From Mameliella sp. MMSF_3455 (GTDB lineage: Bacteria > Pseudomonadota > Alphaproteobacteria > Rhodobacterales > Rhodobacteraceae), in NCBI RefSeq assembly GCF_030733205.1, contig NZ_JASHJL010000007.1, forward strand, positions 1 to 64,000: DNA of 64,000 nucleotides, given 5' to 3'. Shown piece by piece: positions 24,854 through 33,903 of this stretch. Both the position numbers and the translations under genes were made by a program. How positions within the stretch are numbered: position 1 is the first letter of the stretch; every line of letters starts with the position of its first letter. Below the pieces are notes generated by a model. It saw only the letters and a list, made by a program, of their open reading frames with translations. It ran no database searches and was not told the DNA's origin.

Positions 24854-25765
24854 TCAGGGCAGCCGTAGCCGGGGCGCCCTGCCCAGAAGGGCGTCGCCAA
24901 GCGAGACCTGTCCCGCGTCGAAGATCAGCCGCAGGTCGGGGCTGTCCTCGCGCGCGCGCGCAAGTGCGTCGGCCAGTGGGGCGGGGATCAGGTCGGCCCG
25001 GCGGGCGCTGTCCAGCAGCGTGGTCCAGTTGTCGGTGCCCAGGGCGAGATCTCCGCCGGGGCGTCCCTGGGCGTCGATCTCCAGCAGGCCGCTGGCGTCA
25101 AGCTGTGCGCCGCCGGACGTATAGCTGCCCTGTCGCAGGTCGATCCTGACGGGCTGCGGCACGGGTCCGGCAAGGCTGTCGAGGTGCCAGTCCCGGTCAA
25201 AGGTGACCTCGGCCCGCAGGGCCAACCCGTTGTCCGCCGGCGTTCCGGCGAACCCGGCGCTCAATCCCAGACGGTAGAGACCCGGTGTGGCCGGCACGTC
25301 CAGCAGGCCCGCGCGTAGGTCGGACAGGGACAGTTTGCCGGCGCGAAAACTGTCCGCCTCGAGGTTGGCGCGCAGGATCACGCCCTCGGCGTCGTGGATC
25401 AGGGAGGCGCGCAGGCCCCTGCCTTGCACCGTGACCGGGCCGGAGGGCAGCGTCACGGTCTGGCTGTCGGGCCAGACCAGGATGCGGTGCCCGGGCCGGT
25501 AGGTCAGCCCCAGCACCTGGAAGAAATCCCCCTGCCAGACGATACCGCGCGCGGTGTCCTTCAGGACCACATCGTTCAGCGTGGCGTCGAGACGGCTGGG
25601 AAAGCCGCGCACGGAGAGCGAGGAATACTCTGCCTGCCAACCCTCGGCACGGCGCGCCTCGAACCAGTTGGCGATATCGGCTTTCAATGCCCAGGAGGAG
25701 GTCAGCCAGAGCGCCGACCAGGCCAGCCCCAGCGCCAAGGTCACGGCAAAGATCCAACGTGCCAC
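24854..25765 (-). CDS. DUF2125-domain protein
   Basis: A 303-residue protein with an N-terminal membrane anchor or signal (1-27), followed by the DUF2125 pattern: WFEARRAEGWQAEYSSLSVRGFPSRLDATL, then beta-rich repeats of the AsmA-like kind (WQGDFFQVLGLTYRPGHRILVWP). It is probably periplasmic and inner-membrane-anchored, with a role in the cell envelope inferred only from the fold. It is divergent from the cyclotransferase gene, 63 bases away. Confidence 0.78.
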   Translation of the reverse strand: MARWIFAVTLALGLAWSALWLTSSWALKADIANWFEARRAEGWQAEYSSLSVRGFPSRLDATLNDVVLKDTARGIVWQGDFFQVLGLTYRPGHRILVWPDSQTVTLPSGPVTVQGRGLRASLIHDAEGVILRANLEADSFRAGKLSLSDLRAGLLDVPATPGLYRLGLSAGFAGTPADNGLALRAEVTFDRDWHLDSLAGPVPQPVRIDLRQGSYTSGGAQLDASGLLEIDAQGRPGGDLALGTDNWTTLLDSARRADLIPAPLADALARAREDSPDLRLIFDAGQVSLGDALLGRAPRLRLP

Positions 25766-25828
25766 GCGCGCCCCCCTTTTCCTGCCGCACCCGATCGTGT
25801 TTACAGGCCCATAGCGGGAAGGACCAGA

Positions 25829-26365
25829 ATGATGACGCTTTGGGTGTTCGGATACGCCTCACTTCTTTGGAACCCGGGATTTCCGGTGGCGGAACGGGTG
25901 CAGGCGCGGCTTTATGGCTATTCGCGCAGTTTCTGCATGTATTCGATCCATCATCGCGGCACCGAGGAAAAGCCCGGGCTGGTGCTGGCGCTGGACGAGC
26001 AGGAGGGCGCCTGTTGCGACGGGCTGGCCCTGCGCGCGGCGCCGGGCAGCGAGGAAGAGACGCTGGCCTATCTGCGCGAACGCGAGCTGGTGTCCTCGGC
26101 CTACCTCGAAAAGAGGCTGGAACTCAGCCTGACGGACGGGCGCCAAGTCGAGGCGGTGGCCTATGTGATCGACCCGCATCACGTCCAGTATTGCCACCTG
26201 GCCCTGGAAGAACAGGCGCGCATCATCGCGCGGGCGCATGGCGGACGTGGGCCGAACACCGAATACCTGTACAACACCGCCGCCCACCTGGACGAGATCG
26301 GCGTGCCGGACGCGGACCTGCAATGGCTGGTGCGCGAGGTGCGGGCGCTGTCGCGGGACCGGTAG
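25829..26365 (+). CDS. ChaC-like gamma-glutamylcyclotransferase
   Basis: A 178-residue enzyme with the ChaC start VFGYASLLWNPGF (substrate-binding YxSL-type loop, here YASLLW). The catalytic glutamate is in a REREL segment. It would convert glutathione or a gamma-glutamyl peptide to 5-oxoproline. GGGAAGGA precedes the start; a second ATG follows immediately and either may be used. It is a single gene. Confidence 0.85.
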   Translation: MMTLWVFGYASLLWNPGFPVAERVQARLYGYSRSFCMYSIHHRGTEEKPGLVLALDEQEGACCDGLALRAAPGSEEETLAYLRERELVSSAYLEKRLELSLTDGRQVEAVAYVIDPHHVQYCHLALEEQARIIARAHGGRGPNTEYLYNTAAHLDEIGVPDADLQWLVREVRALSRDR

Positions 26366-26424
26366 CGGGGCAGGGGGCGCGGCCTCCGTCGGGTTGTTAT
26401 TGCAAGTAAAACCGCGCCCGGCGG

Positions 26425-27381
26425 TCAGGCTGCCGGGCGGCGGGCCTGCATCACGGCAGGGGCGATCCGGGCTAGATGAGTGTCCCAGCTGCCGCAGCAG
26501 CCGCCCCAGATATCGGCCTGCGGGAACCGGCGGGCGAGGGCGCCCATCTGCGCCGCCAGTTCCTGCGGGTCGCCCTCTTCCAGGTGGTCGAGTTTACAAA
26601 GCGCGATCTTGTCCATCGCCGCGGTATTGGGGCGGAAACTGCGCAGGCGGGTCTTCCAGCTGCCGGCGGTCAGCGCCGGTTCGAATTCCAGCGGATGGGA
26701 GCAGTTCACGCCGTAGCTGTCGGGCCGCGCCTGGGGGCCGCAGGCGGCATCTGTGGCGGTGACCGCCTCCGCAAGGTGGGCACCGGCGCGCAGACGGTGG
26801 TTCTCGGTCAGGGTGAAGGAGATGTTGACCGGCACATCGGCCCCGGCGGAGGCGCGGGCGATGCCGATCGCCTCGGGGACGTTGTTGATCGTGGCGGCCC
26901 AGAGCAGGTCGATACCTTCGTCGGCGCAGGTGGCAATCTGGCGGACGTGATAGGCTTCCGCCTCGTTCTCGGTGATGGTGCGGTTCAGCGCATAGGCGTC
27001 GCCGCGCGGCCCGAGGATGGCGGCGATGCGGATCTGCGGGATCTGGCCGGTGTATGGCGCGCTGACCTCGCGCAGGAAGGCGATGTTGCGCCGCTGGATG
27101 TCGTCGAGCGCGGCGCCGTCGTAACCGACAAGGGCGCCCCAGTCCGGGCTGGCGCGATAGTCGAGGCCTGCCAGCAAGGCACAGCCGCCCGATGCCGCGA
27201 TGGCATCCAACAGGCGGCGGTACATGTCGTGAAGGACCTGCATCGCACGCGGATCGTCAAGCAGGGTGAAGGCGCAGAAATGGTCGAACGCGAACCCGTG
27301 GCGGTACATGAGCTCGGTTTCGGTGCCGCCTTCGGTGAACCAGGGCAGGCCGTCGGGATGGGGGGCGAATACGGGGGGCAT
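26425..27381 (-). CDS. Homocysteine S-methyltransferase family protein
   Basis: A 318-residue TIM-barrel enzyme. The three zinc-binding cysteines are one in GVNCSHP and two in the C-terminal GGCCGSWDTH. It would transfer a methyl group from S-methylmethionine or another donor to homocysteine, or demethylate a related donor. It is transcribed away from a TetR gene with a 19-base operator-like palindrome in the 134-base gap, so it is likely controlled by that regulator. Confidence 0.85.
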   Translation of the reverse strand: MPPVFAPHPDGLPWFTEGGTETELMYRHGFAFDHFCAFTLLDDPRAMQVLHDMYRRLLDAIAASGGCALLAGLDYRASPDWGALVGYDGAALDDIQRRNIAFLREVSAPYTGQIPQIRIAAILGPRGDAYALNRTITENEAEAYHVRQIATCADEGIDLLWAATINNVPEAIGIARASAGADVPVNISFTLTENHRLRAGAHLAEAVTATDAACGPQARPDSYGVNCSHPLEFEPALTAGSWKTRLRSFRPNTAAMDKIALCKLDHLEEGDPQELAAQMGALARRFPQADIWGGCCGSWDTHLARIAPAVMQARRPAA

Positions 27382-27447
27382 GGCAGGGCTCCTTTCCGCC
27401 CCAGACTGGACCGGAGGGCGCGCCTCGTGCCAGTGGACTCGCGGTCT

Positions 27448-27466
27448 ACTGTACCGACGGTACAGT
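27448..27466. promoter_or_regulatory. 19-base palindrome, probable TetR operator
   Basis: Perfect nine-base arms ACTGTACCG and CGGTACAGT around a central A. It lies 50 bases before the TetR start and 67 bases from the methyltransferase start, so it could control both. Confidence 0.75.
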
Positions 27467-27515
27467 GACCCCTGCGGCGGCCTGCGGTAAGCTGACCCGG
27501 AGAGGAGAGCCGCCG

Positions 27516-28145
27516 ATGTCCTTCATCAAGCCGCGCAGCACCGAGACGACCCGCGACCGCCTGCTGACGGCGGCGGAAATGGCGATCCTGCACAAGGGCT
27601 ATGCCGCCACGTCGATCGAGGAGCTGATCGCCGAAGTGGGGATCACCAAGGGCGGTTTCTTTTACCATTTCAAGGACAAGAGTGCGCTGGTCGAGGCGAT
27701 CCTCGAGCGTCACCTTGGCGCCGAGGAGGCCTGGCTCGACGGGCTGTTTGCCCGCGCTGCCACGGAGAGCGACGACCCGTTGGCAGAGTTCCTGGCCTTC
27801 CTGCGGATCCTGCGCGAACAGATGGAGGCGCTGCCGGACGTGCATCCCGGCTGCCTGATCGCGGCGACCTGTTTCCAGGAGCGGCTGTTCACCCAGGTCG
27901 TGCATGACCTTGCGCGGCAGAACCTGCTGGCCTGGCGGCAGCGGTTCCACGCCCGCCTGACCGAGATCGCCGAGGCGAACCCGCCGCGACAGCAGGTCGA
28001 CCTCGAGGCGCTGGCGGACATGCTGGTGGTGCTTGTGGACGGGGCGATCATCCTGTCCAAGACCGTCCGCGAGAAAGAGGCGCTGCCGCGCCAGATCGGC
28101 CTTTACGAGACCTTTGTGCGCGGGTTGTTCAGCGAGGGTGAATGA
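27516..28145 (+). CDS. TetR-family transcriptional regulator
   Basis: A 209-residue repressor. The helix-turn-helix (about 30-60) reads TSIEELIAEVGITKGGFFYHFKDKSAL. The C-terminal ligand domain (70-209) contains two cysteines (CLIAATCFQERL) typical of a TetR subgroup that includes AcrR-like and NemR-like proteins, so a thiol-reactive ligand is possible. AGAGGAGAG lies upstream of ATG 27516. The palindrome in the divergent promoter is its likely binding site. Confidence 0.88.
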   Translation: MSFIKPRSTETTRDRLLTAAEMAILHKGYAATSIEELIAEVGITKGGFFYHFKDKSALVEAILERHLGAEEAWLDGLFARAATESDDPLAEFLAFLRILREQMEALPDVHPGCLIAATCFQERLFTQVVHDLARQNLLAWRQRFHARLTEIAEANPPRQQVDLEALADMLVVLVDGAIILSKTVREKEALPRQIGLYETFVRGLFSEGE

Positions 28146-28260
28146 CACCTGCGCAAAGCGCCGGTTTTCGCCGGTGCTGACGCGGAATTGTTCATAACTT
28201 CTTGGCTCTTCGACGCTAAACCCCTAGGTTCGACAAGAGAGAACAAGTGTCAGGTGTCCG

Positions 28261-29436
28261 ATGGACCAGCCCGACCGCGAGGCCGAGCCACATTTCAGCC
28301 AGCCCTTCCGCCAGGTGGTCCTCATGTTGGCGGTGCTGGGCCTGTCGGGCTTTGGCGCGTTCCTGGCCCTGCCGCGCGTCCTGCCGGTGTTCCAGTCGAA
28401 TCCCTACCTGAACGGCTTCATCCTGATCGTCTTTGTCGTCGGCGTGCTGGCCTGTTTCTGGCAGGTGGCGCAATTGATGGTCTCGGTCCGCTGGATCGAA
28501 CGGTTTACCGCGCGTGGTGATCAGGGGGTGCGGGCCACGCCGCCGCGCCTGCTGGCGCCCTTGGCCGCGCTCTTGCGGTCGCGCCGGGACAAGCGGATGC
28601 AGATCACGGCGACCTCGACCCGGTCGATCCTCGACTCCGTCGCGCAGCGGATCGACGAGGCGCGCGAGATCACGCGCTACATCGTTTCCCTGCTGATCTT
28701 CCTGGGCCTGCTGGGCACTTTCTACGGTCTTGCGACCGTGGTGCCCGCACTGGTCGAAACCATCCAGAGCCTTGCTCCGCAGGAGGGGGAAACCGGCACC
28801 GCCGCCTTTGCCCGCCTGATGACGGGGCTGGAGGGGCAGCTTGGCGGCATGGGCGTGGCCTTTGCCAGCTCTCTCCTGGGGTTGGCCTGTTCGCTGGTCG
28901 TCGGCCTGCTGGAGCTTTTCGCAGGCCACGGGCAGAACCGGTTCTACCGCGAGCTTGAGGAATGGCTGTCCTCGATCACCCGGCTGGGTTTTTCGCATGA
29001 TGGCGAGGGGCCGGACCTTGGGCCGGCCGGGCTGGTGCTGGACCAGATGGCCGAGCAGATGGACCGCCTGCAGTACCTTTTCTCCGAGGCGGAACAGAGC
29101 CGGTCCGAGGTCGATACCCGGCTGTCGCAACTGGCCGACAGCGTCGAGCGCCTGACCGAACGGATCGAGGCGACATCGCCCTCGGCCTCGTCGCTGGCGC
29201 GGATTGCCGAGGGGCAGGAACTGCTGGCGCAGGCGATCCGCGAAAAGGAAAGCGACGAGGGGCTGGACGCCGAAAGCCGGATGCGGCTGCGGTCGATCGA
29301 CGTGCAGATGTTGCGCATCCTCGAGGAAATCAGCGCCGGACGGCAGGAAAGCATGGCCGAATTGCGGACCGATCTTGCGGCGCTTTCACGGTCGCTGGGC
29401 ACGGCACGCAATTCCCGGCCCCGCGGGGACGGGTGA
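28261..29436 (+). CDS. MotA/TolQ/ExbB-like proton channel protein
   Basis: A 391-residue inner-membrane protein. Four helices are seen at about 17-38, 50-72, 141-162 and 198-222; the last two (YIVSLLIFLGLLGTFYGLATVV and MGVAFASSLLGLACSLVVGLLELF) carry the MotA/TolQ signature. The cytoplasmic loop lies between helices 2 and 3, and the C-terminal 170 residues form a helical cytoplasmic tail. Three bases separate it from a MotB-like gene, so the pair should form an ion-driven stator. There are no flagellar, tol or exb genes nearby and no helicase genes of the Zorya defence type. The ribosome binding site is weak. Confidence 0.8.
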   Translation: MDQPDREAEPHFSQPFRQVVLMLAVLGLSGFGAFLALPRVLPVFQSNPYLNGFILIVFVVGVLACFWQVAQLMVSVRWIERFTARGDQGVRATPPRLLAPLAALLRSRRDKRMQITATSTRSILDSVAQRIDEAREITRYIVSLLIFLGLLGTFYGLATVVPALVETIQSLAPQEGETGTAAFARLMTGLEGQLGGMGVAFASSLLGLACSLVVGLLELFAGHGQNRFYRELEEWLSSITRLGFSHDGEGPDLGPAGLVLDQMAEQMDRLQYLFSEAEQSRSEVDTRLSQLADSVERLTERIEATSPSASSLARIAEGQELLAQAIREKESDEGLDAESRMRLRSIDVQMLRILEEISAGRQESMAELRTDLAALSRSLGTARNSRPRGDG

Positions 29437-29439
29437 CGC

Positions 29440-32400
29440 ATGGCCCTGTCGCGACGCACCGGTGCGCGCTTTCAGGCCTCGATCTGGCCGGGTTTCGTGG
29501 ATGCCATGACGGGCCTGCTGCTGGTGCTGACCTTTGTCCTGTCGATTTTCCTGGTCATGCAATTCGTCCTGAACGAAACGATCTCGGGGCAGGAAAGCGA
29601 ACTGGACACGCTCAGCGCCGAGATCACCGCCCTGTCCAAGGCGCTGGGCGTGGAACGAACCCGTGCGACCCGGCTGGAAACAGAACTGGGGCGCATGACC
29701 TCGACGCTCGGCGACCGTGATCTGCAACTGGCCGAACAGCAGACCATCATCGACAGCCTGACCGCGACACGCGACCGGCAGGCGGATCAGCTTGCCGCCG
29801 CCGCGGCGCGCATCGCGACCTTCGAGGAACGGGTGGCCACACTGGTTCTGGAACGGGACACGGCGCGGGACGAGGTGCAGGACCTGACCGTCGCCCGTGA
29901 CGCCCTGGCCGAGGAACGCGACGAACTGGCCGATGAACGTGATGCGCTGACCGCGGCGCTGGCCACCGCCCGGACCGAGATCGACGAACAGGCCGAGGCG
30001 GCCAAGCTGGCCGCCGCGCGGCGGGAAGCCCTGGAGGCCCTGATCACCGATCTGCGCGCCCGCAACGCGGACCGGGACGTGCGGATCGCCGCCCTGTCCG
30101 CCGACCTCGACGAAGCGGAACAGGCCCTGACCGCAGAGGAACAGGCCAAGCTGGCCGAGGCCGAGGCCGCCGCGGCGCTGCGCAAGCGGCTGGAAGAGGC
30201 GGATGCGGAACTGACCGCCATGACGCTGGCGCTGGAACAGGAACGCGCCCGGGCCGAGGAGACGCTGACCCTGTTGGCGGCGGCCCGCGAGGCGGAAAAG
30301 GACCTGAACGCCCAACTGGCGGCGGCCTTGCTGGCCGGGCAGCAGCAGGGCGACGACCTGCAATCGCGCATCGACGCGCTGGAGGCGCAGCTGGCCGAGG
30401 CGCGGCGGAACGAAACCCGCCTGACCGCGCAACTGGCCGATCTTCGCGATGAAAGCGCGCTCGAGGCGCAGCGGCTCAAGGCGCGGATCGACGACGCGAC
30501 GGCGCGTATCGCCCGGCTGGAGGCCGACCTGGACGAGGCGGCCAAGGCCGGTGAGAAACTGACCGCCGGGCTTGGCCCCTCCGACACTCCGCCCGCAACA
30601 CTGCAGACCCGGGTGGATGCGGCGCTTGCCCGTATCACCGAGCTGGAGGCGGCGCTGTCGCAGGCGCGTCAGGACGAGGCCAAGCTGAACCAGGAACTGG
30701 CCACCGTGCTTGCCGATGGTGAACGCGAGGCCCGCGCCCTGCAAAGCCGCATCGACGCCGCGCTTGCGCGGATCTCGGAGCTTGAGGAGACGCTGGCCGA
30801 TGCGCGGGCGCAGGGGGCGCAGACCGACAGCCGTCTTGCAGGGCTGCGCGGCGACCTGACCGAGGCGCTGAAGGCGCAGCGCGATGCCGAACAGGCGTTG
30901 GCGCAGGAAACGGCGGCGCGCACCTTGGCCGAGCGCGCCCTGAAGGATGCGCAGGCCGAGGCCGCGGCGCGCGCCTCACGGTTGACGGATCTTTCTGCGC
31001 AACTGGCACAGGCGCTGGCTCGGCTGGCCAAGGCAGAGGCGCTCCGGACCGAGCTGGAGGCGCTGCGGGCCCGCAACGACTCGCTGGTTTCGGACCTGTC
31101 GGCGGCCGAGGGGCAGGCCGACGATCGTGCCGCGGCACTGGAAGAACTGCGGGCAGAGCGGGACCGGCTGGACTCGGCGCTGACCCGCGCGCGCGGCGAC
31201 GTGGGCGATGCACGCAGCGCGGTGACCTCCTTGCAGGATCAGGTGGCCGCGCTCGAGGCGCAATTGGCCCAGGCGCAGGGACGTGTTGCTGAACGAACAG
31301 AGCTGATCGAGGGCCTGCGCGGCCAGGTGGCCCAGGTCCAGGCGCAACTTGATTCGGCCCTGAAACGGGTCGAGGAGCGCGGCGACCGGATCGATCGGCT
31401 GCAAACGGAGAATGTCGATCTGTCGGCGCGCCTGACCCGGCTGGGCGGCGAGGCGGCGGAACAGGATGCGGCGGTGGCCGCGCTGGAGGCGGCGAACACA
31501 CGCTTGTCGGCGGAACTCGATGCGGCGCGGGCCCGGGCGACAGAACGCGACGCCCAGATGGCCCGCCTGCGGCAGGATTTGGCGCAGGCCGAGGCCCGCG
31601 CCGAGGACCGTACCGCCGAGGCAGCCGATGTGGAGGTGCTGCGCGGTGAACTGGCGCAGTTGCGCACCCGGTTGGAGGCGTCGCAGGCGCGTGCTGCGCA
31701 GGGGCTTGCCCGCGTGATTTCGCTGGAGGCGGAGAACGCCGACCTTGGACGCCGCCTGGCCGAGGCTGACGGCCGAGGCGCGGCCAAGGACGCGGAACTG
31801 GACCTGCTCAAGGCCCGGATCGACCGGGTTGCCTCTGAACTGGAAGCGCTGCGGTCCCGCGATGCGCGGCGCGATGCGGTGATCGCGGAGTTGCGCCAGA
31901 AGCTGGCCGAGGCCGAGGCCCGGGCCGCCGAGCAGAGCGACGATACCCGCAGCCTGGAGGAAAAGCTGGCCGCCGCGCTGGCCGCGCGCTTGGCCGCCGA
32001 GACGACGGTTGACGAGACACGCGACCGGCTTGCCGCGGCGCTGGCGGCGCAGGAAGCGGCGGAGTCGAAGCTGGATGCCCGCCTGGACGAGGTGGAGGAA
32101 CGGCAGATCCTGCTGAACACGGCGCGCCAGAAGCTGGCCCTGACCGAAGAGCGCGCGACCAAGGCGGAGCTGCAGGTCGAGGCGCTGAACCAGAACGTGG
32201 CCGAGTTGCGCCGCCAGTTGGGCGAGTTGCAGGCGTTGCTGGACGATTCCAAGGTCCGCGATGCGGCGGCCGAGGTGCGGCTGCAGAACCTGGGATCGGA
32301 GCTGAACGCGGCGATTGCGCGTGTGGCACAGGAAGAACGCCGCCGTCGCCTGGCCGAAGAGGCACGCCGGAAGGCCGAAGAGGAAAAGCGCAAGCTGGAA

Positions 32401-32901
32401 GAAGAACGCGCCAGGCAGCTGGAGGCCGAAAAGAAAGACTTGGAAAGCTACCGGTCCGAGTTCTTCGGCAAGCTGCGCTCTGTGGTGGGCGACCGCGAGG
32501 GCATCCGGATCGAGGGCGACCGCTTTGTTTTCTCGTCAGAGGTGCTGTTCGAGGTCGGCTCGGCGGATCTGTCGGCGGCAGGCCGGCGCGAGATCGAGAA
32601 GGTTTCGCAGATCCTGCGCGACATCTCCGAGGATATTCCGCAGGGCATCGACTGGGTGATCCGGGTGGATGGCCATACCGACAGCCAGAAGATCCGACCG
32701 GGGGGCGATTTCGCGGACAACTGGGAACTCAGCCAGGCGCGGGCCCTGTCCGTGGTGCGGGACATGATCGACAATTACGACATTCCGCCCAACCGGCTGT
32801 CGGCCAACGGTTTTGGCGAGTTCCAGCCGATTGATCCAGCGGATACGCCCGAGGCGCGGGCAAGGAACCGGCGCATCGAGTTGAAACTGACCGAACGCTG
32901 A
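29440..32901 (+). CDS. MotB/OmpA-like protein with giant periplasmic coiled coil
   Basis: A 1153-residue protein. A short cytoplasmic tail leads into one helix (about 19-45) with aspartate D21 in WPGFVDAMT, placed like the proton-carrying aspartate of MotB. Residues 45-1005 are almost entirely alpha-helical coiled coil, rich in Ala, Leu, Glu and Arg, ending in a charged REEEKRKLEEERARQ-like stretch. Residues 1007-1153 are an OmpA-like peptidoglycan-binding domain (VLFEVGSADLS, VDGHTDSQ, NWELSQARALSVV, NRRIEL). MotB itself has only about 300 residues. It is coupled to the MotA-like gene. The stalk length would allow attachment far from the membrane or spanning of a wide periplasm. Its process is not known. 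Confidence 0.82.
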   Translation: MALSRRTGARFQASIWPGFVDAMTGLLLVLTFVLSIFLVMQFVLNETISGQESELDTLSAEITALSKALGVERTRATRLETELGRMTSTLGDRDLQLAEQQTIIDSLTATRDRQADQLAAAAARIATFEERVATLVLERDTARDEVQDLTVARDALAEERDELADERDALTAALATARTEIDEQAEAAKLAAARREALEALITDLRARNADRDVRIAALSADLDEAEQALTAEEQAKLAEAEAAAALRKRLEEADAELTAMTLALEQERARAEETLTLLAAAREAEKDLNAQLAAALLAGQQQGDDLQSRIDALEAQLAEARRNETRLTAQLADLRDESALEAQRLKARIDDATARIARLEADLDEAAKAGEKLTAGLGPSDTPPATLQTRVDAALARITELEAALSQARQDEAKLNQELATVLADGEREARALQSRIDAALARISELEETLADARAQGAQTDSRLAGLRGDLTEALKAQRDAEQALAQETAARTLAERALKDAQAEAAARASRLTDLSAQLAQALARLAKAEALRTELEALRARNDSLVSDLSAAEGQADDRAAALEELRAERDRLDSALTRARGDVGDARSAVTSLQDQVAALEAQLAQAQGRVAERTELIEGLRGQVAQVQAQLDSALKRVEERGDRIDRLQTENVDLSARLTRLGGEAAEQDAAVAALEAANTRLSAELDAARARATERDAQMARLRQDLAQAEARAEDRTAEAADVEVLRGELAQLRTRLEASQARAAQGLARVISLEAENADLGRRLAEADGRGAAKDAELDLLKARIDRVASELEALRSRDARRDAVIAELRQKLAEAEARAAEQSDDTRSLEEKLAAALAARLAAETTVDETRDRLAAALAAQEAAESKLDARLDEVEERQILLNTARQKLALTEERATKAELQVEALNQNVAELRRQLGELQALLDDSKVRDAAAEVRLQNLGSELNAAIARVAQEERRRRLAEEARRKAEEEKRKLEEERARQLEAEKKDLESYRSEFFGKLRSVVGDREGIRIEGDRFVFSSEVLFEVGSADLSAAGRREIEKVSQILRDISEDIPQGIDWVIRVDGHTDSQKIRPGGDFADNWELSQARALSVVRDMIDNYDIPPNRLSANGFGEFQPIDPADTPEARARNRRIELKLTER

Positions 32902-32928
32902 CTTGGGCGCAGACGCGTTGTTCCGAAC

Positions 32929-33903
32929 TCAGTCCGTGACGGTCACATGGGCAAAGCGATGCGCGATTACCTTGCCGTCGCGGGTCAGCCTGGCGCGGCC
33001 GAGGTACTCGCCGGCGGGCCAGCCCGAGGCCGGGGCCTTGCGGCCCAGGGCGCGCATCTGGCTGACCTGGTCGCTGTCCAGCGTGATGGCTTGGCGAAAC
33101 ACTTCCCTGCCGTCCGGGCTCTGCGCCGAAATCGTCAGGACATCGCCGGGACGGGCATAGCCCGCGTGCGCATAGACCACCATTGCCTCGTCCGGGCGGA
33201 GCGTCGGTCGCCGTGCAGAGCCGTCACCCACGGCCTGCAGAGTTGGCACCGCGTCCGAGAAACCGGCCGTGACGAGGCCCGTCTTGGTGTAGGCAGGCGG
33301 ATCGGTCCAGAGGGTCGGACCGGGATCACCGCATGTCCCCGTGGCCCCGGGACGGAAGGGATCGACCACCTTGCCGTTGAGCAGGAGCGTCATGTGCACA
33401 TGGGGATGGTTCGTTTGACCTGACAAGCCGACGACCCCCAGCGGGTCACCGGGTTGCACCAGATCGCCCGGCGCAACCGAGACAGAGCCGAGCCGCAAGT
33501 GGCAATAAAGCGTCTGCCAGCCTTCGCCATGATCGATCAGCACGGCGTTTCCACAGGCATTTTCCGAGGTGACGCCGCGCATCAGCCGGTCATCGGGCAT
33601 CGAATCCCGGGTGCGCTTGACCACGCCGGGTGCGGCGGCCAGCACCGAAACGCCCGTGTCGATGGCAGCAAAGTCGAGCAGGGCGAAATCCGTGCCCTTG
33701 TGCCCGTCGCGGGAGTTGATGCCGCAGGCAAAATCCCTGTGGCGCCCCTGGGCCGGGTCGTTGTCGACGTAATCTTCGATGAAACAGGTTTCGCCCAGAG
33801 TGCAGTCCAGAGGTACTGAAAGGCGAAAATCCTCCGCCCCGGCAGGCGGGACGGAGGAGATCAGGGCCAGCGCGGCCGCGAAGGCGGCGCGCGCAGGTGT
33901 CAT
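32929..33903 (-). CDS. M23-family (LytM) peptidoglycan endopeptidase
   Basis: A 324-residue secreted protein. Signal peptide 1-23 (AGA|EDFR) and a LytM domain (about 60-185) with zinc ligands in GHKGTDFALLD (His, Asp) and NHPHVHM (the HxH pair). A C-terminal beta domain follows. The cysteines CTLGETC and CGIN may form disulfides. The ATG overlaps the stop of clpA by three bases, so its translation is tied to that of an unrelated cytosolic protein. It would cut peptide cross-links in the cell wall. Confidence 0.85.
   Translation of the reverse strand: MTPARAAFAAALALISSVPPAGAEDFRLSVPLDCTLGETCFIEDYVDNDPAQGRHRDFACGINSRDGHKGTDFALLDFAAIDTGVSVLAAAPGVVKRTRDSMPDDRLMRGVTSENACGNAVLIDHGEGWQTLYCHLRLGSVSVAPGDLVQPGDPLGVVGLSGQTNHPHVHMTLLLNGKVVDPFRPGATGTCGDPGPTLWTDPPAYTKTGLVTAGFSDAVPTLQAVGDGSARRPTLRPDEAMVVYAHAGYARPGDVLTISAQSPDGREVFRQAITLDSDQVSQMRALGRKAPASGWPAGEYLGRARLTRDGKVIAHRFAHVTVTD

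Noticed and set aside
29787-32393. Serine- and arginine-rich antisense frames opposite the coiled-coil gene
   Set aside because: They mirror the Ala/Glu/Arg repeats of the coiled coil and have no independent coding signs.
28261-32901. Zorya-type anti-phage system (ZorA/ZorB)
   Set aside because: The MotA/MotB-like pair recalls ZorAB, but no ZorC, ZorD or ZorE genes follow; the next gene is a converging M23 peptidase. The long coiled coil is in the MotB-like partner, not in the MotA-like protein.
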